40,419 nt of DNA from contig JADLFO010000204.1 in the NCBI GenBank assembly GCA_020845455.1, positions 1 through 40,419 of the forward strand, given 5' to 3'. The stretch comes from Caldilineaceae bacterium. Its GTDB lineage: Bacteria > Chloroflexota > Anaerolineae > Caldilineales > Caldilineaceae. Position 1 is the stretch's first letter. Each line of letters opens with the position of its first letter. Shown one piece after another: positions 33,024 to 40,281 of the stretch. The notes under the pieces are model-generated. The model made no database searches, was not told where the DNA came from, and worked only from the letters and a program-made list of their open reading frames with translations. The translations under genes were made by a program, and so were the position numbers.

Positions 33024-33052
33024 ACTCTACTTGGTTCCCCCCGCTTTGTCAA
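33024..33052 (-). promoter_or_regulatory. Promoter of the leftward catabolic operon
   Basis: On the minus strand, a perfect TTGACA (33052-33047), a 17-base spacer and TAGAGT (33029-33024) lie about 90 bases before the lactonase start. The -35 box touches the 14-bp palindrome, so a repressor bound there would block polymerase. Confidence 0.7.
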
Positions 33053-33065
33053 TTGACCGGTCAAT
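33052..33065. promoter_or_regulatory. Perfect 14-bp palindrome, likely operator of the divergent locus
   Basis: ATTGACCGGTCAAT reads the same on both strands. The CG-centred form with a TTGACC half-site is like operators of LacI- or TetR-family regulators. It overlaps the end of the leftward -35 box and ends 31 bases before the rightward -35 box. No regulator gene was found in the window. Confidence 0.7.
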
Positions 33066-33096
33066 GGGCTGCCGCAGGCAGCCTCACCAAAGCGGT

Positions 33097-33126
33097 TTGA
33101 CACCGTGCAAAGCGCCATGCTATACT
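33097..33126 (+). promoter_or_regulatory. Promoter of the rightward ABC transporter operon
   Basis: TTGACA (33097-33102), an 18-base spacer and TATACT (33121-33126) match the sigma-70 consensus. The leader to the first permease ATG is about 90 bases. Confidence 0.8.
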
Positions 33127-33224
33127 CGCCGCGCAATCAGGAACCAAAGCTCCCAGCGCAATAGCATACGCGTTCACATCTGTCCGAGTTTGCGATCAAA
33201 TCTAGCTTGAAAGGACGAAGCTCC

Positions 33225-34157
33225 ATGGGCGTCCGCTCCCTGGCCCTCCGCCGCCCGCTTGGCTTGCGTACACGCGAGGCGCTGGCCGGTTACCTCTTTC
33301 TCCTCCCCTGGATCATCGGTCTGGTCTGTTTTGTCGCCGGCCCCATGCTGACTTCCGCCTATCTCAGCTTCACCAAATACGACATCGTCAACACGCCCGA
33401 ATGGGTAGGGTTCAAGAACTTCGTCGACATCTTCACTAAAGACCGGCTCTTCTGGCCCTCCATGCGGCTGACCTTCAAATACGCCTTGATCCTGGTGCCC
33501 TTCTCGCTGGTCGGCTCGTTGCTGGCGGCCTTATCCCTGAATCAAGCGCTGCGTGGCACCGCACTCTATCGCACCCTCTTCTTCCTGCCCCACCTTACGC
33601 CCATCGTGGCCGCCGCCGTACTCTGGGGCTGGATCTTCAACCCCGACGCCGGGCCGGTCAACCACTTCATCCGCTCGGTGCTGCACGTCGAATCCGCGCC
33701 CGGCTGGTTCCGCGACCCCAACTGGGCCTTCACGGGCTTGATCATCATGGCGATGTGGGGCGCAATCGGCGGCAACACCATGATCATCTTCCTGGCGGGG
33801 CTGCAGGGCGTGCCGCAGGAATTGTATGAAGCCGCCGCCATCGACGGCGCGGGCGCGTGGGCTAAGTTCTGGAACGTCACCATCCCTATGCTTACCCCCA
33901 CCATCTTTTTCAACATGGTGCTGGGCATCATCGGCGCGCTCAAGGTCTTTGCCGCCGCCTTTATCGCCACCCAGGGCGGCCCCGCCTACGCCACCTGGTT
34001 CTATGCGCTGCACATCTACACGCGCGCTTTCAAATACTTCGAAATGGGCTATGCGTCTGCCTTGGCGTGGATCTTTTTCTTCATCATGTTCTTCTTCACC
34101 TACATCCAGTTCCGCGCATCCAGGCGTTGGGTCTACTACGCAGGGGAGGTGGAATAA
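33225..34157 (+). CDS. ABC sugar transporter permease (MalF/UgpA type)
   Basis: The 310-residue membrane protein has six predicted transmembrane segments and the ATPase-docking EAA loop (ELYEAAAIDGAGAWAKFWNV, about residues 199-218). Such permeases pair with a second one to carry sugars, oligosaccharides or glycerol phosphates delivered by a binding protein. I start at the ATG at 33225 (MGVRSLAL), nine bases after AAGGA; the frame extends to a TTG at 33207. Its stop overlaps the next start by one base (TAATG), so the two permeases are coupled. No ATPase is encoded nearby. Confidence 0.95.
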   Translation: MGVRSLALRRPLGLRTREALAGYLFLLPWIIGLVCFVAGPMLTSAYLSFTKYDIVNTPEWVGFKNFVDIFTKDRLFWPSMRLTFKYALILVPFSLVGSLLAALSLNQALRGTALYRTLFFLPHLTPIVAAAVLWGWIFNPDAGPVNHFIRSVLHVESAPGWFRDPNWAFTGLIIMAMWGAIGGNTMIIFLAGLQGVPQELYEAAAIDGAGAWAKFWNVTIPMLTPTIFFNMVLGIIGALKVFAAAFIATQGGPAYATWFYALHIYTRAFKYFEMGYASALAWIFFFIMFFFTYIQFRASRRWVYYAGEVE

Positions 34158-35065
34158 TGGCCGGAGACGCCATCAGCAGAGCGCGCCCCGTTGCGCTGCC
34201 CCAAGTGCGCGGCGCACGCATTCGACGCTATGTGGGCCGCGCCATCCTCTATCTGGTAGTCATTGGGGCCGCCATTCTCTTTACGCTGCCCTTCCTGTGG
34301 ACGGTGCTGTCGTCACTCAAGACCCCAGGCGAACTCTTCGCCTATCCGCCGGTCTGGTTTCCCAAAGTCCCCCAGCCGCAGAACTACGCCGAAGTCTTTG
34401 CACGCGTGCCCTTTGCACGCTGGCTGTCGAACACCGCTCTGGTCGCACTGCTCGCCACGGCGGGAGCCGTGCTCTCCTCGGCCCTGGTCGGCTATTCCTT
34501 CGCCCGCTTCCGCTACCCAGGCCGCGACCTGATCTTTGTGCTCACCCTCAGCACCATGATGCTGCCCGTCGAAGTCACGCTCATCCCGCTCTATCTGCTC
34601 TTCACCAAAATCGGCTGGCTCGACAGCTATAAGCCGCTGGTAGTGCCCTCGTACTTTGGCGGCGGCGCGTTTCTGATCTTCCTGATGCGCCAGTTTTTCA
34701 TGTCCATTCCCAAAGATTTGGACGAGGCCGCCCGCATCGACGGCGCAAGTTATCTGCGCATCTTTGCCCAAATCTTGATGCCGCTGTCCATCCCCGCCCT
34801 GGCGACGGCGGCGATCATCACCTTCATGGGCCACTGGGATTCGTTTCTCTATCCCTTCATCTTTCTCAACGACAAACTTAAGTTCACCGTCGCCGTGGGC
34901 ATCCGTTACTTTCAATCGGTAGCGGGCAATGCCGATTCGATGGAGCACACCGAACATCTGCTCATGGCCGCCAGCATCATGATGACCGCCCCCATCATCC
35001 TGCTCTTCTTCGTGGCCCAGCGCTTCTTTGTGCGCGGCATCGTCATGTCGGGCATCAAAGGCTGA
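34157..35065 (+). CDS. ABC sugar transporter permease (MalG/UgpE type)
   Basis: The 302-residue partner permease has six predicted transmembrane segments and the EAA loop (LDEAARIDGASYLRIFAQIL, near residue 190). I start at the ATG at 34157, which overlaps the stop of the first permease by one base and has GGAGGTGGA before it. The C-terminus ends FVRGIVMSGIKG, a very common end for this family. With the first permease it forms the membrane channel. A binding protein follows 88 bases downstream. Confidence 0.95.
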   Translation: MAGDAISRARPVALPQVRGARIRRYVGRAILYLVVIGAAILFTLPFLWTVLSSLKTPGELFAYPPVWFPKVPQPQNYAEVFARVPFARWLSNTALVALLATAGAVLSSALVGYSFARFRYPGRDLIFVLTLSTMMLPVEVTLIPLYLLFTKIGWLDSYKPLVVPSYFGGGAFLIFLMRQFFMSIPKDLDEAARIDGASYLRIFAQILMPLSIPALATAAIITFMGHWDSFLYPFIFLNDKLKFTVAVGIRYFQSVAGNADSMEHTEHLLMAASIMMTAPIILLFFVAQRFFVRGIVMSGIKG

Positions 35066-35153
35066 CAGCTTCCAGGTCCGTTGGGCGCCCTTGCACCCGC
35101 TCTCCACGGCCTGCGCTCGATCTACCACCATTCTTACACAGGAGGAACTACGG

Positions 35154-36482
35154 ATGAACCAGTCCCGCATCAGCCGCCGCGACTTTCTGCGCGGCAGCGC
35201 CATCACGGCAGCCACCGTATTTGCTGCGGCATGTACGCCCGCGACGCAGCCTGCAGCCCAGACTTCCGCTGAGGGGGGCGAAGCCCCGTCCAGTGAAGAC
35301 ATCACCCTTGTGTTCCATTCGCGGCTGGGCGCCCATGCCGACTGGCATATCTCGCGCGTGCCGCTCTTTGAGGAGCAGAACCCCGGCCTCAAGCTCCAGG
35401 TCGACGAACTCGACGGCGGCGAGATGTACCCCAAAATCTATGCCATGGCCGCCTCCGGCACCGTGGGCGATGTCGTCTGGACCTATCTCAACAACCCGCC
35501 CGAACACAAGGCCAAGGGCGTCATGATCTCCCTCGACGATATCATCGCCGCCAAGAGCTTCGATACAAGCGTCTTCTGGCAGTCGCTGCGCGACGCACTC
35601 ACTCTGGAAGGCCAGTTGATGGCCATTCCCAATCATGCCCACTTCGGCACCATCGTCTACTACTATAACAAGGACCTCTACGAAGCCGCGGGCCAGGAGC
35701 TGCCCAGCGTCGATTGGACCGTGGACGATTTGGTCGAGCGATCCAAGGCGATTACCCAAGAGCCGGACACCTGGGGCTTCCGCGCCAGCGGCACCGGCCA
35801 GGAGCATATCCCCTCCTATCTGCGCACGTTCGGCGGCGACTTGCTCAACGCCGAAGGGACCCAGTGCCTGCTGATGGACGAAAAATCGCAGGCTGCGCTG
35901 CGCTGGCTCTACGACCTGCGCTTCACCCACAACGCCGACCCCTGCATTTGCGGCGACCAAATGCGCGAGAACTTCGTGGCCGGCAAAGTGGGCGCGTTCA
36001 ACACCACGCCCGGTCTGGTGGCCGAGTTCCGCAACGTGCCCGACTGGACATTCACCTGGGAAGCGGCGCTGGCCCCGGTTGGCCCGGACGGACTGCGCGG
36101 TTCGCAGGTCTCCGGCGCAGGCTTCTGCATCACCGGCAACTCCAAGCACCCCAACGAGGCCTTCCAGGTGCTCGACTTCTACTCCACCATGGAAGACGGC
36201 ATCGAACACGTCTTTGGCGGCGCAGGCAGCCCCGGCGGGCGCAACGACGTTTGGTCGAGCGAACGGCTCAACGAGATCAACCCGATCTACAAGACCACCG
36301 TCGAGAAATATCCGGACGGGCCGCTGCCCTGGTATCGCCCGGCCAACGGGCGTGTCTCCGAGTTCATCGACACCATGAACAACAACCTCCAGTCGATCTG
36401 GACCGAGCAGTTGAGCTTTGAAGAGGGTCTGGAACAGACCTATACCTTGTGCCAAGAAGTGCTGGATCGCGACCCGATCTAG
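35154..36482 (+). CDS. ABC sugar-binding lipoprotein with Tat-type signal
   Basis: The 442-residue extracytoplasmic solute-binding protein begins with a twin-arginine signal (SRISRRDFLRGS, R8-R9) that ends in a lipobox with C27 (FAAAC). It is thus exported folded and tethered by lipid. The mature part follows the family 1 (MalE/UgpB) pattern: IVYYYNKDLYEAAGQELP, the GFRASGT segment and PNEAFQVLDFYSTMEDG. A strong AGGAGGAA precedes the ATG at 35154. The order permease-permease-binding protein differs from the usual binding-protein-first order. A large hairpin at 36512 follows. The substrate is probably a sugar or sugar acid. Confidence 0.95.
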   Translation: MNQSRISRRDFLRGSAITAATVFAAACTPATQPAAQTSAEGGEAPSSEDITLVFHSRLGAHADWHISRVPLFEEQNPGLKLQVDELDGGEMYPKIYAMAASGTVGDVVWTYLNNPPEHKAKGVMISLDDIIAAKSFDTSVFWQSLRDALTLEGQLMAIPNHAHFGTIVYYYNKDLYEAAGQELPSVDWTVDDLVERSKAITQEPDTWGFRASGTGQEHIPSYLRTFGGDLLNAEGTQCLLMDEKSQAALRWLYDLRFTHNADPCICGDQMRENFVAGKVGAFNTTPGLVAEFRNVPDWTFTWEAALAPVGPDGLRGSQVSGAGFCITGNSKHPNEAFQVLDFYSTMEDGIEHVFGGAGSPGGRNDVWSSERLNEINPIYKTTVEKYPDGPLPWYRPANGRVSEFIDTMNNNLQSIWTEQLSFEEGLEQTYTLCQEVLDRDPI

Positions 36483-36511
36483 CGGCACACGCTGCCGCTG
36501 CGCGTAGCTCC

Positions 36512-36558
36512 CGACGAGAGGCCCACCGGTCCACATGGGACCGGCGGGCCTCTCGTCG
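36512..36558 (+). terminator. Long hairpin terminator after the ABC operon
   Basis: A 21-bp stem (36512-36532 with 36538-36558) has one mismatch and a 5-base loop (ACATG). It is followed by CCCTTTATTG, a short T tract. It lies 30 bases after the binding-protein stop. Confidence 0.8.
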
Positions 36559-36654
36559 CCCTTTATTGTGTTGTCGTGGTATCATTGCCGTATCGACACG
36601 GCATCGATCGCCTCAACTACCTTGCATCTCCACTAGAAAGCCCAAACCACACCT

Positions 36655-37869
36655 ATGGCGAAGATCACCAACATCCGCTGCATTCGCACGCGGGTCAACG
36701 GCACTTGGGTCATTGTCAAGGTCGAAACCGATCAGCCCGGACTCTACGGCATCGGCTCCGCCTCCGACCACTACCACGCGCGCACCGTCGTCAGCGCCGT
36801 CGAAACGCTTGCGCCCAAGCTGATCGGCCGCGAGGCCGGCCACATCGAAGACAACTGGCAGACGCTGCTCACCAGCGGCTACTGGCGCAACGGCTCGATC
36901 CTCAACACCGCCCTGGCGGGCATCGACATGGCGCTGTGGGACATTAAAGGTAAAGAAGCCGGAATGCCCGTCTATCAACTGCTCGGCGGCCCCTGCCGCG
37001 CCGCCGTCCCCGCCTATGCCCATGCCGCCGGCAACACGCTCCAAGAGTTGGAGGAGGACGTGCGCCGCTACATGGCCGAGGGCTATCCGGTCATCCGCTG
37101 CCAGCTTGGCCCCTACGGCGGCGGCGGCTTTCTCAGCAACCAAGAGACCACCCGCCCGCGCAACGCCTGGGCGCACGACCGCTCGTTTGACGACGAGGCC
37201 TACCTGACCAACGTGCCCAAAATGTTTGAATTCCTGCGCGACAAGCTGGGCTTTGGCCCCAAACTCACGCATGACGTGCATGAGCATCTGCTGCCGCACA
37301 ACGCCGTCACCTTGGCCAAGCTGCTCGAACCCTATCGCCTTTTCTTCCTGGAAGACCTGCTCTCGCCCGAGCAGATCGGCTGGTATCGCCAGGTGCGCCA
37401 ACAATGCACCACGCCCCAGGCCATGGGCGAACTCTTTATCAACCCGCACGAATGGACCCCGCTGATCACCGAACGGTTGATCGATTTCGTGCGCGTGCGC
37501 GTCTCCAAGGGCGGCGGCATCACTCCTTGCCGCAAGATCGCCACGCTCTGCGAGTGGTTTGGCGTCAACACCGCCTGGCAGGAAGGTGGCGACAACGACC
37601 CCGTCAACCAGATGGCCGCCGTCCATCTCGACATGGTGAGCTACAGCTTTGGTATCCAGGAGGAAAACCATTTCCGCCCCGAAGAATACGAGGTCTTCCC
37701 CGGCCATGCCGTCTTGGAAGGGGGCCACCTCTACCCCAACGACGCGCCGGGTCTGGGCATCGACATCGACGAAAAGCGCGCCGCCCAGTTACTTGATCCA
37801 GAGCGCGCTGCGCGCAACCTCTTTATGGCCGAAGACCGCCGCGCCGACGGCACGGTCGTCCGCCCCTAG
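36655..37869 (+). CDS. Enolase-superfamily dehydratase, ManD/RspA-like
   Basis: The 404-residue protein belongs to the mannonate-dehydratase branch of the enolase superfamily. The metal ligands D207 (THDVHEHLLP), E233 (FFLEDLLSPE) and E259 (MGELFINPHEW) and the acid H209 are present, and R148 lies where the ManD base dyad has its Arg. The ManD-conserved His of the TAWHGPGD motif is Q309 (TAWQEGGDNDPVNQ). The family dehydrates acid sugars to 2-keto-3-deoxy acids, but many members have low or no mannonate activity. The His-to-Gln change suggests a different substrate. It is downstream of the ABC operon and 137 bases before the UxuA-like gene. The ribosome site is weak. Confidence 0.88.
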   Translation: MAKITNIRCIRTRVNGTWVIVKVETDQPGLYGIGSASDHYHARTVVSAVETLAPKLIGREAGHIEDNWQTLLTSGYWRNGSILNTALAGIDMALWDIKGKEAGMPVYQLLGGPCRAAVPAYAHAAGNTLQELEEDVRRYMAEGYPVIRCQLGPYGGGGFLSNQETTRPRNAWAHDRSFDDEAYLTNVPKMFEFLRDKLGFGPKLTHDVHEHLLPHNAVTLAKLLEPYRLFFLEDLLSPEQIGWYRQVRQQCTTPQAMGELFINPHEWTPLITERLIDFVRVRVSKGGGITPCRKIATLCEWFGVNTAWQEGGDNDPVNQMAAVHLDMVSYSFGIQEENHFRPEEYEVFPGHAVLEGGHLYPNDAPGLGIDIDEKRAAQLLDPERAARNLFMAEDRRADGTVVRP

Positions 37870-37882
37870 CCGGGTTGGACCG

Positions 37883-37916
37883 CGCAGCGCCCGGCTTGGT
37901 GACGCTGGGCGCTGCG
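37883..37916 (+). terminator. Hairpin after the ManD-like gene
   Basis: A 10-bp G+C stem, CGCAGCGCCC (37883-37892) with GGGCGCTGCG (37907-37916), has a 14-base loop. TATAATAAG follows at once, so the same bases may serve as a terminator tail or as the -10 box of the next promoter. Confidence 0.5.
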
Positions 37917-37923
37917 GTATAAT
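37896..37923 (+). promoter_or_regulatory. Putative promoter of the UxuA-like gene
   Basis: A perfect TATAAT (37918-37923) has TTGGTG (37896-37901) at a 16-base spacing. The -35 box lies in the loop of the hairpin at 37883-37916. The leader to the ATG at 38007 is about 80 bases. Confidence 0.4.
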
Positions 37924-38006
37924 AAGATTTCGCCGCAGCCCTGCGTGGCCGCGCCTGCAATCCTTTGTTACCCATCCTCAGTTTCCATTGCTAGAGGAGA
38001 CCCATC

Positions 38007-39008
38007 ATGCTCCCAAAGATCGAGCCGGGCATCAAACTGGCCGCTCAGATGTCCCCGGAACCCAGCGAAGACGACCTGAAATTCGTCAAGCAGATGGGCG
38101 TCGACTATGCCGTCCTGTGGACCGACGCCTCAAAGTCCTCCTACGACTACTATGCCAGCCGCCGCAAACTCTTTGAGAACGCCGGCATCAAGGTCTATGG
38201 TTTTGGCAACCGCGACGTCCACAACCAGGACGCCATCGTCCTCAACCTGTCCAGCCGCGACGCCAAAGTCGAACAGTACAAACAGCATCTGCGCGACCTC
38301 GGCAAAGCGGGCATCCCCTACACCACCTATGCCCACATGGCCAATGGCATCTGGAGCACCGAGCGCGAACAGACGCGCGGCGGGGCCAGCGCCCGCGGCT
38401 TCGACCTGGACAAAGCCGACAAGGGCCACTGGGCCGGCACTCTCTACCCCCACCCGCTTTCGCATGGCCGGCGCTACACCCAGGAAGAACTGTGGGACAA
38501 CTACAACCACTTCATCCAAGAGGTCGCGCCCGTGGCCGAGGAAGCGGGCGTCCGTATCGGCTTCCATCCCGACGACCCTCCCGGCCCGGAGTTGGGCGGC
38601 GTGCCGCGCTGCATTTTCAGCAGCTATGACGGCTATGCCCGCGCCCTGGAGATCGCCGGCAGCCCGAATGTGGGCATCTGTTTCTGCGTCGGCTGCTGGC
38701 TGGAAGGCGGCCCCGGTATGGGCAGAGACACGGTCGAATCGATCCGCTCCTTTGGCAGCCAGGGCAAGCTCTTCAAAGTCCACTTCCGCAACGTCGACCA
38801 GCCGCTGCCCCATTTCGTCGAGACCTTTGTCGACGACGGCTACATGGATATGTACAAGGTCATGAAGGCGCTGCGCGAGGTCAACTTCGACGGCGTGGTC
38901 ATCCCCGACCATATTCCCACCATGCTCAGCGACCCGCGCCTGGGCACGGCCTACACCATCGGCTATATGAAGGCGCTGATCCAGCGCGCCAACGAGGAAG
39001 CCGCCTAG
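38007..39008 (+). CDS. UxuA-like mannonate dehydratase (TIM barrel)
   Basis: The 333-residue protein resembles UxuA, which dehydrates D-mannonate to 2-keto-3-deoxygluconate. Visible signatures are FHPDDPPGPELGGVPR with H187, a Cys-rich strand GICFCVGCW (likely metal Cys near 227), FKVHFRNVDQPLPHF with H259, and VIPDHIPT with D301. These match the His, Cys, His, Asp metal set of UxuA in order. The protein is shorter than E. coli UxuA, so a related aldonate is possible. GAGGAG precedes the ATG at 38007. It is preceded by a structurally unrelated dehydratase, which is unusual. Confidence 0.85.
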   Translation: MLPKIEPGIKLAAQMSPEPSEDDLKFVKQMGVDYAVLWTDASKSSYDYYASRRKLFENAGIKVYGFGNRDVHNQDAIVLNLSSRDAKVEQYKQHLRDLGKAGIPYTTYAHMANGIWSTEREQTRGGASARGFDLDKADKGHWAGTLYPHPLSHGRRYTQEELWDNYNHFIQEVAPVAEEAGVRIGFHPDDPPGPELGGVPRCIFSSYDGYARALEIAGSPNVGICFCVGCWLEGGPGMGRDTVESIRSFGSQGKLFKVHFRNVDQPLPHFVETFVDDGYMDMYKVMKALREVNFDGVVIPDHIPTMLSDPRLGTAYTIGYMKALIQRANEEAA

Positions 39009-39026
39009 CCGGTTCCGGCAATTGAA

Positions 39027-39053
39027 CGCGGGGGAACCCCTGGTTCCCCCGCG
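39027..39053 (+). terminator. Stable intercistronic hairpin
   Basis: A perfect 12-bp stem (39027-39038 with 39042-39053) has a 3-base loop and lies 19 bases after the UxuA-like stop. No T tract follows, so it may stabilise the upstream mRNA rather than end transcription. Confidence 0.5.
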
Positions 39054-39120
39054 GCATGGCCTCGATACCAATCGACAATTCCTCCATTCCTTTACTGCGC
39101 ATCCGAAAGGATTCCGACGC

Positions 39121-39441
39121 ATGTTGTTTGAACTGCGCCAGTACCGAATGAAACCGGGCCAAGAGCAACGTTGGGTCCAACTGATGGACGAGAAGATCAT
39201 CCCTTTCCAAATCTCCAAGGGCATGGTGGTTGTCGCCAGCTTTGTCGGCGAACAGGACGACAGCGCCTATGTTTGGATCCGCCGCTTCGACTCCGAAGCC
39301 GAACGCGAGCGGCTGTACAAAGCCGTCTATGAGGCGGACTACTGGAAAACCGAGATCGCGCCGCAGGTGGGCGACCTGATCGACCGCAGCCAGACGGTGG
39401 TCACCCGGTTGACGCCGACGCCAATGTCGGTGATCCGCTGA
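39121..39441 (+). CDS. NIPSNAP-family protein
   Basis: The 106-residue protein starts MLFELRQYRMKPGQEQRW and has the NIPSNAP pattern: an initial beta strand with ELRQYR, a helix with the WVQLMDEKIIPFQ segment, then FVGEQDDSAYVWIRRFDSEAER. The fold is a dimeric alpha-beta barrel. The biochemical role is unsettled; bacterial members often lie in catabolic operons. I start at the ATG at 39121 because AAAGGA precedes it; an earlier frame to 39022 is untranslated leader. CutC follows after 46 bases. Confidence 0.88.
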   Translation: MLFELRQYRMKPGQEQRWVQLMDEKIIPFQISKGMVVVASFVGEQDDSAYVWIRRFDSEAERERLYKAVYEADYWKTEIAPQVGDLIDRSQTVVTRLTPTPMSVIR

Positions 39442-39487
39442 ACCGTTCTGATTGCCGCCGGGTGGAGAGAGGCTAAGACGGGCCGCC

Positions 39488-40249
39488 ATGTCGAAGATCG
39501 TGTTGGAAGCCTGCGTGGACTCGGTGGAAGGCGCGCTCGCGGCCCAGACAGGCGGCGCCGACCGCGTCGAACTCTGCGCCGCGCTGAGTGAAGGCGGCCT
39601 CACCCCCAGCGCCGCCGCCATCGAACTGGCGCGCCGCCGCCTGAACATTGGGCTGCATGTGCTGATCCGCCCGCGCGGCGGCGATTTCTGCTATTCGGAC
39701 CTCGATATGGCCGTCATGTGCCGCGACATCGAGATCGCCAAATCCCTGGACGCGGATGGTATCGTGCTGGGGGCCTTACAGCCCGACGCTGCCGTCGATA
39801 TCGACAAGACGTCGGCGTTGATCGCGTGCGCCCGCCCGCTCTCCGTGACCTTTCACCGCGCCTTTGACATGGCCGCCGACCCCTTTGCCGCACTCGACGC
39901 CTTGATCGCACTGGGCGTCGAGCGGCTCCTCACCTCCGGCCAAGCGGCAACCGCGCATGCGGGCGCAGACCTGATCGCGCGGCTGGTGCAGCACGCAGCC
40001 GATCGGATCGTCATCATGCCGGGCGGCGGCATCTCCGAGCAGACCGCCGCCCGCCTTGTGCAGCGCGCCGGCGTGCGCGAGGTGCATCTGAGCGGGCGAG
40101 CGCCGGTCGAGAGCCGGATGACCGTCCGCAACTCGCATATCTCGCTGGGCGGGGACCCGCGCCACCCCGAATATCAACGCATGACCACCAGCGCCGAACG
40201 GATCCGCGCCTGCCGTGCCCGACTCGACGCGCTGCCCTTCTCATCCTAA
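39488..40249 (+). CDS. cutC: CutC-family protein
   Basis: The 253-residue protein is a TIM barrel of the CutC family. The start VLEACVDSVEGALAAQTGGA is followed by DRVELCAALSEGGLTPS, the hallmark of the family, then VLIRPRGGDFCYSD and VTFHRAFDM. A role in copper tolerance was proposed from E. coli genetics but is doubtful; the active-site-like residues suggest an enzyme on a small carbohydrate-like molecule. I start at the ATG at 39488; the frame extends to a TTG at 39452. It lies in the rightward arm of the catabolic locus, which favours a metabolic role. Confidence 0.92.
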   Translation: MSKIVLEACVDSVEGALAAQTGGADRVELCAALSEGGLTPSAAAIELARRRLNIGLHVLIRPRGGDFCYSDLDMAVMCRDIEIAKSLDADGIVLGALQPDAAVDIDKTSALIACARPLSVTFHRAFDMAADPFAALDALIALGVERLLTSGQAATAHAGADLIARLVQHAADRIVIMPGGGISEQTAARLVQRAGVREVHLSGRAPVESRMTVRNSHISLGGDPRHPEYQRMTTSAERIRACRARLDALPFSS

Positions 40250-40281
40250 CCGCCGCCACGCCGACGAATGGACGGCCTGCT

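Noticed and set aside
34313..35434. A 373-residue minus-strand open frame
   Set aside because: It crosses the second permease and the start of the binding-protein gene in antisense and shows no domain.
35148..36536. A 462-residue minus-strand open frame
   Set aside because: It is antisense to the sugar-binding lipoprotein, which has a clear Tat signal, lipobox and family motifs.
36613..37728. A 371-residue minus-strand open frame
   Set aside because: It is antisense to the ManD-like gene, whose metal ligands are in place.
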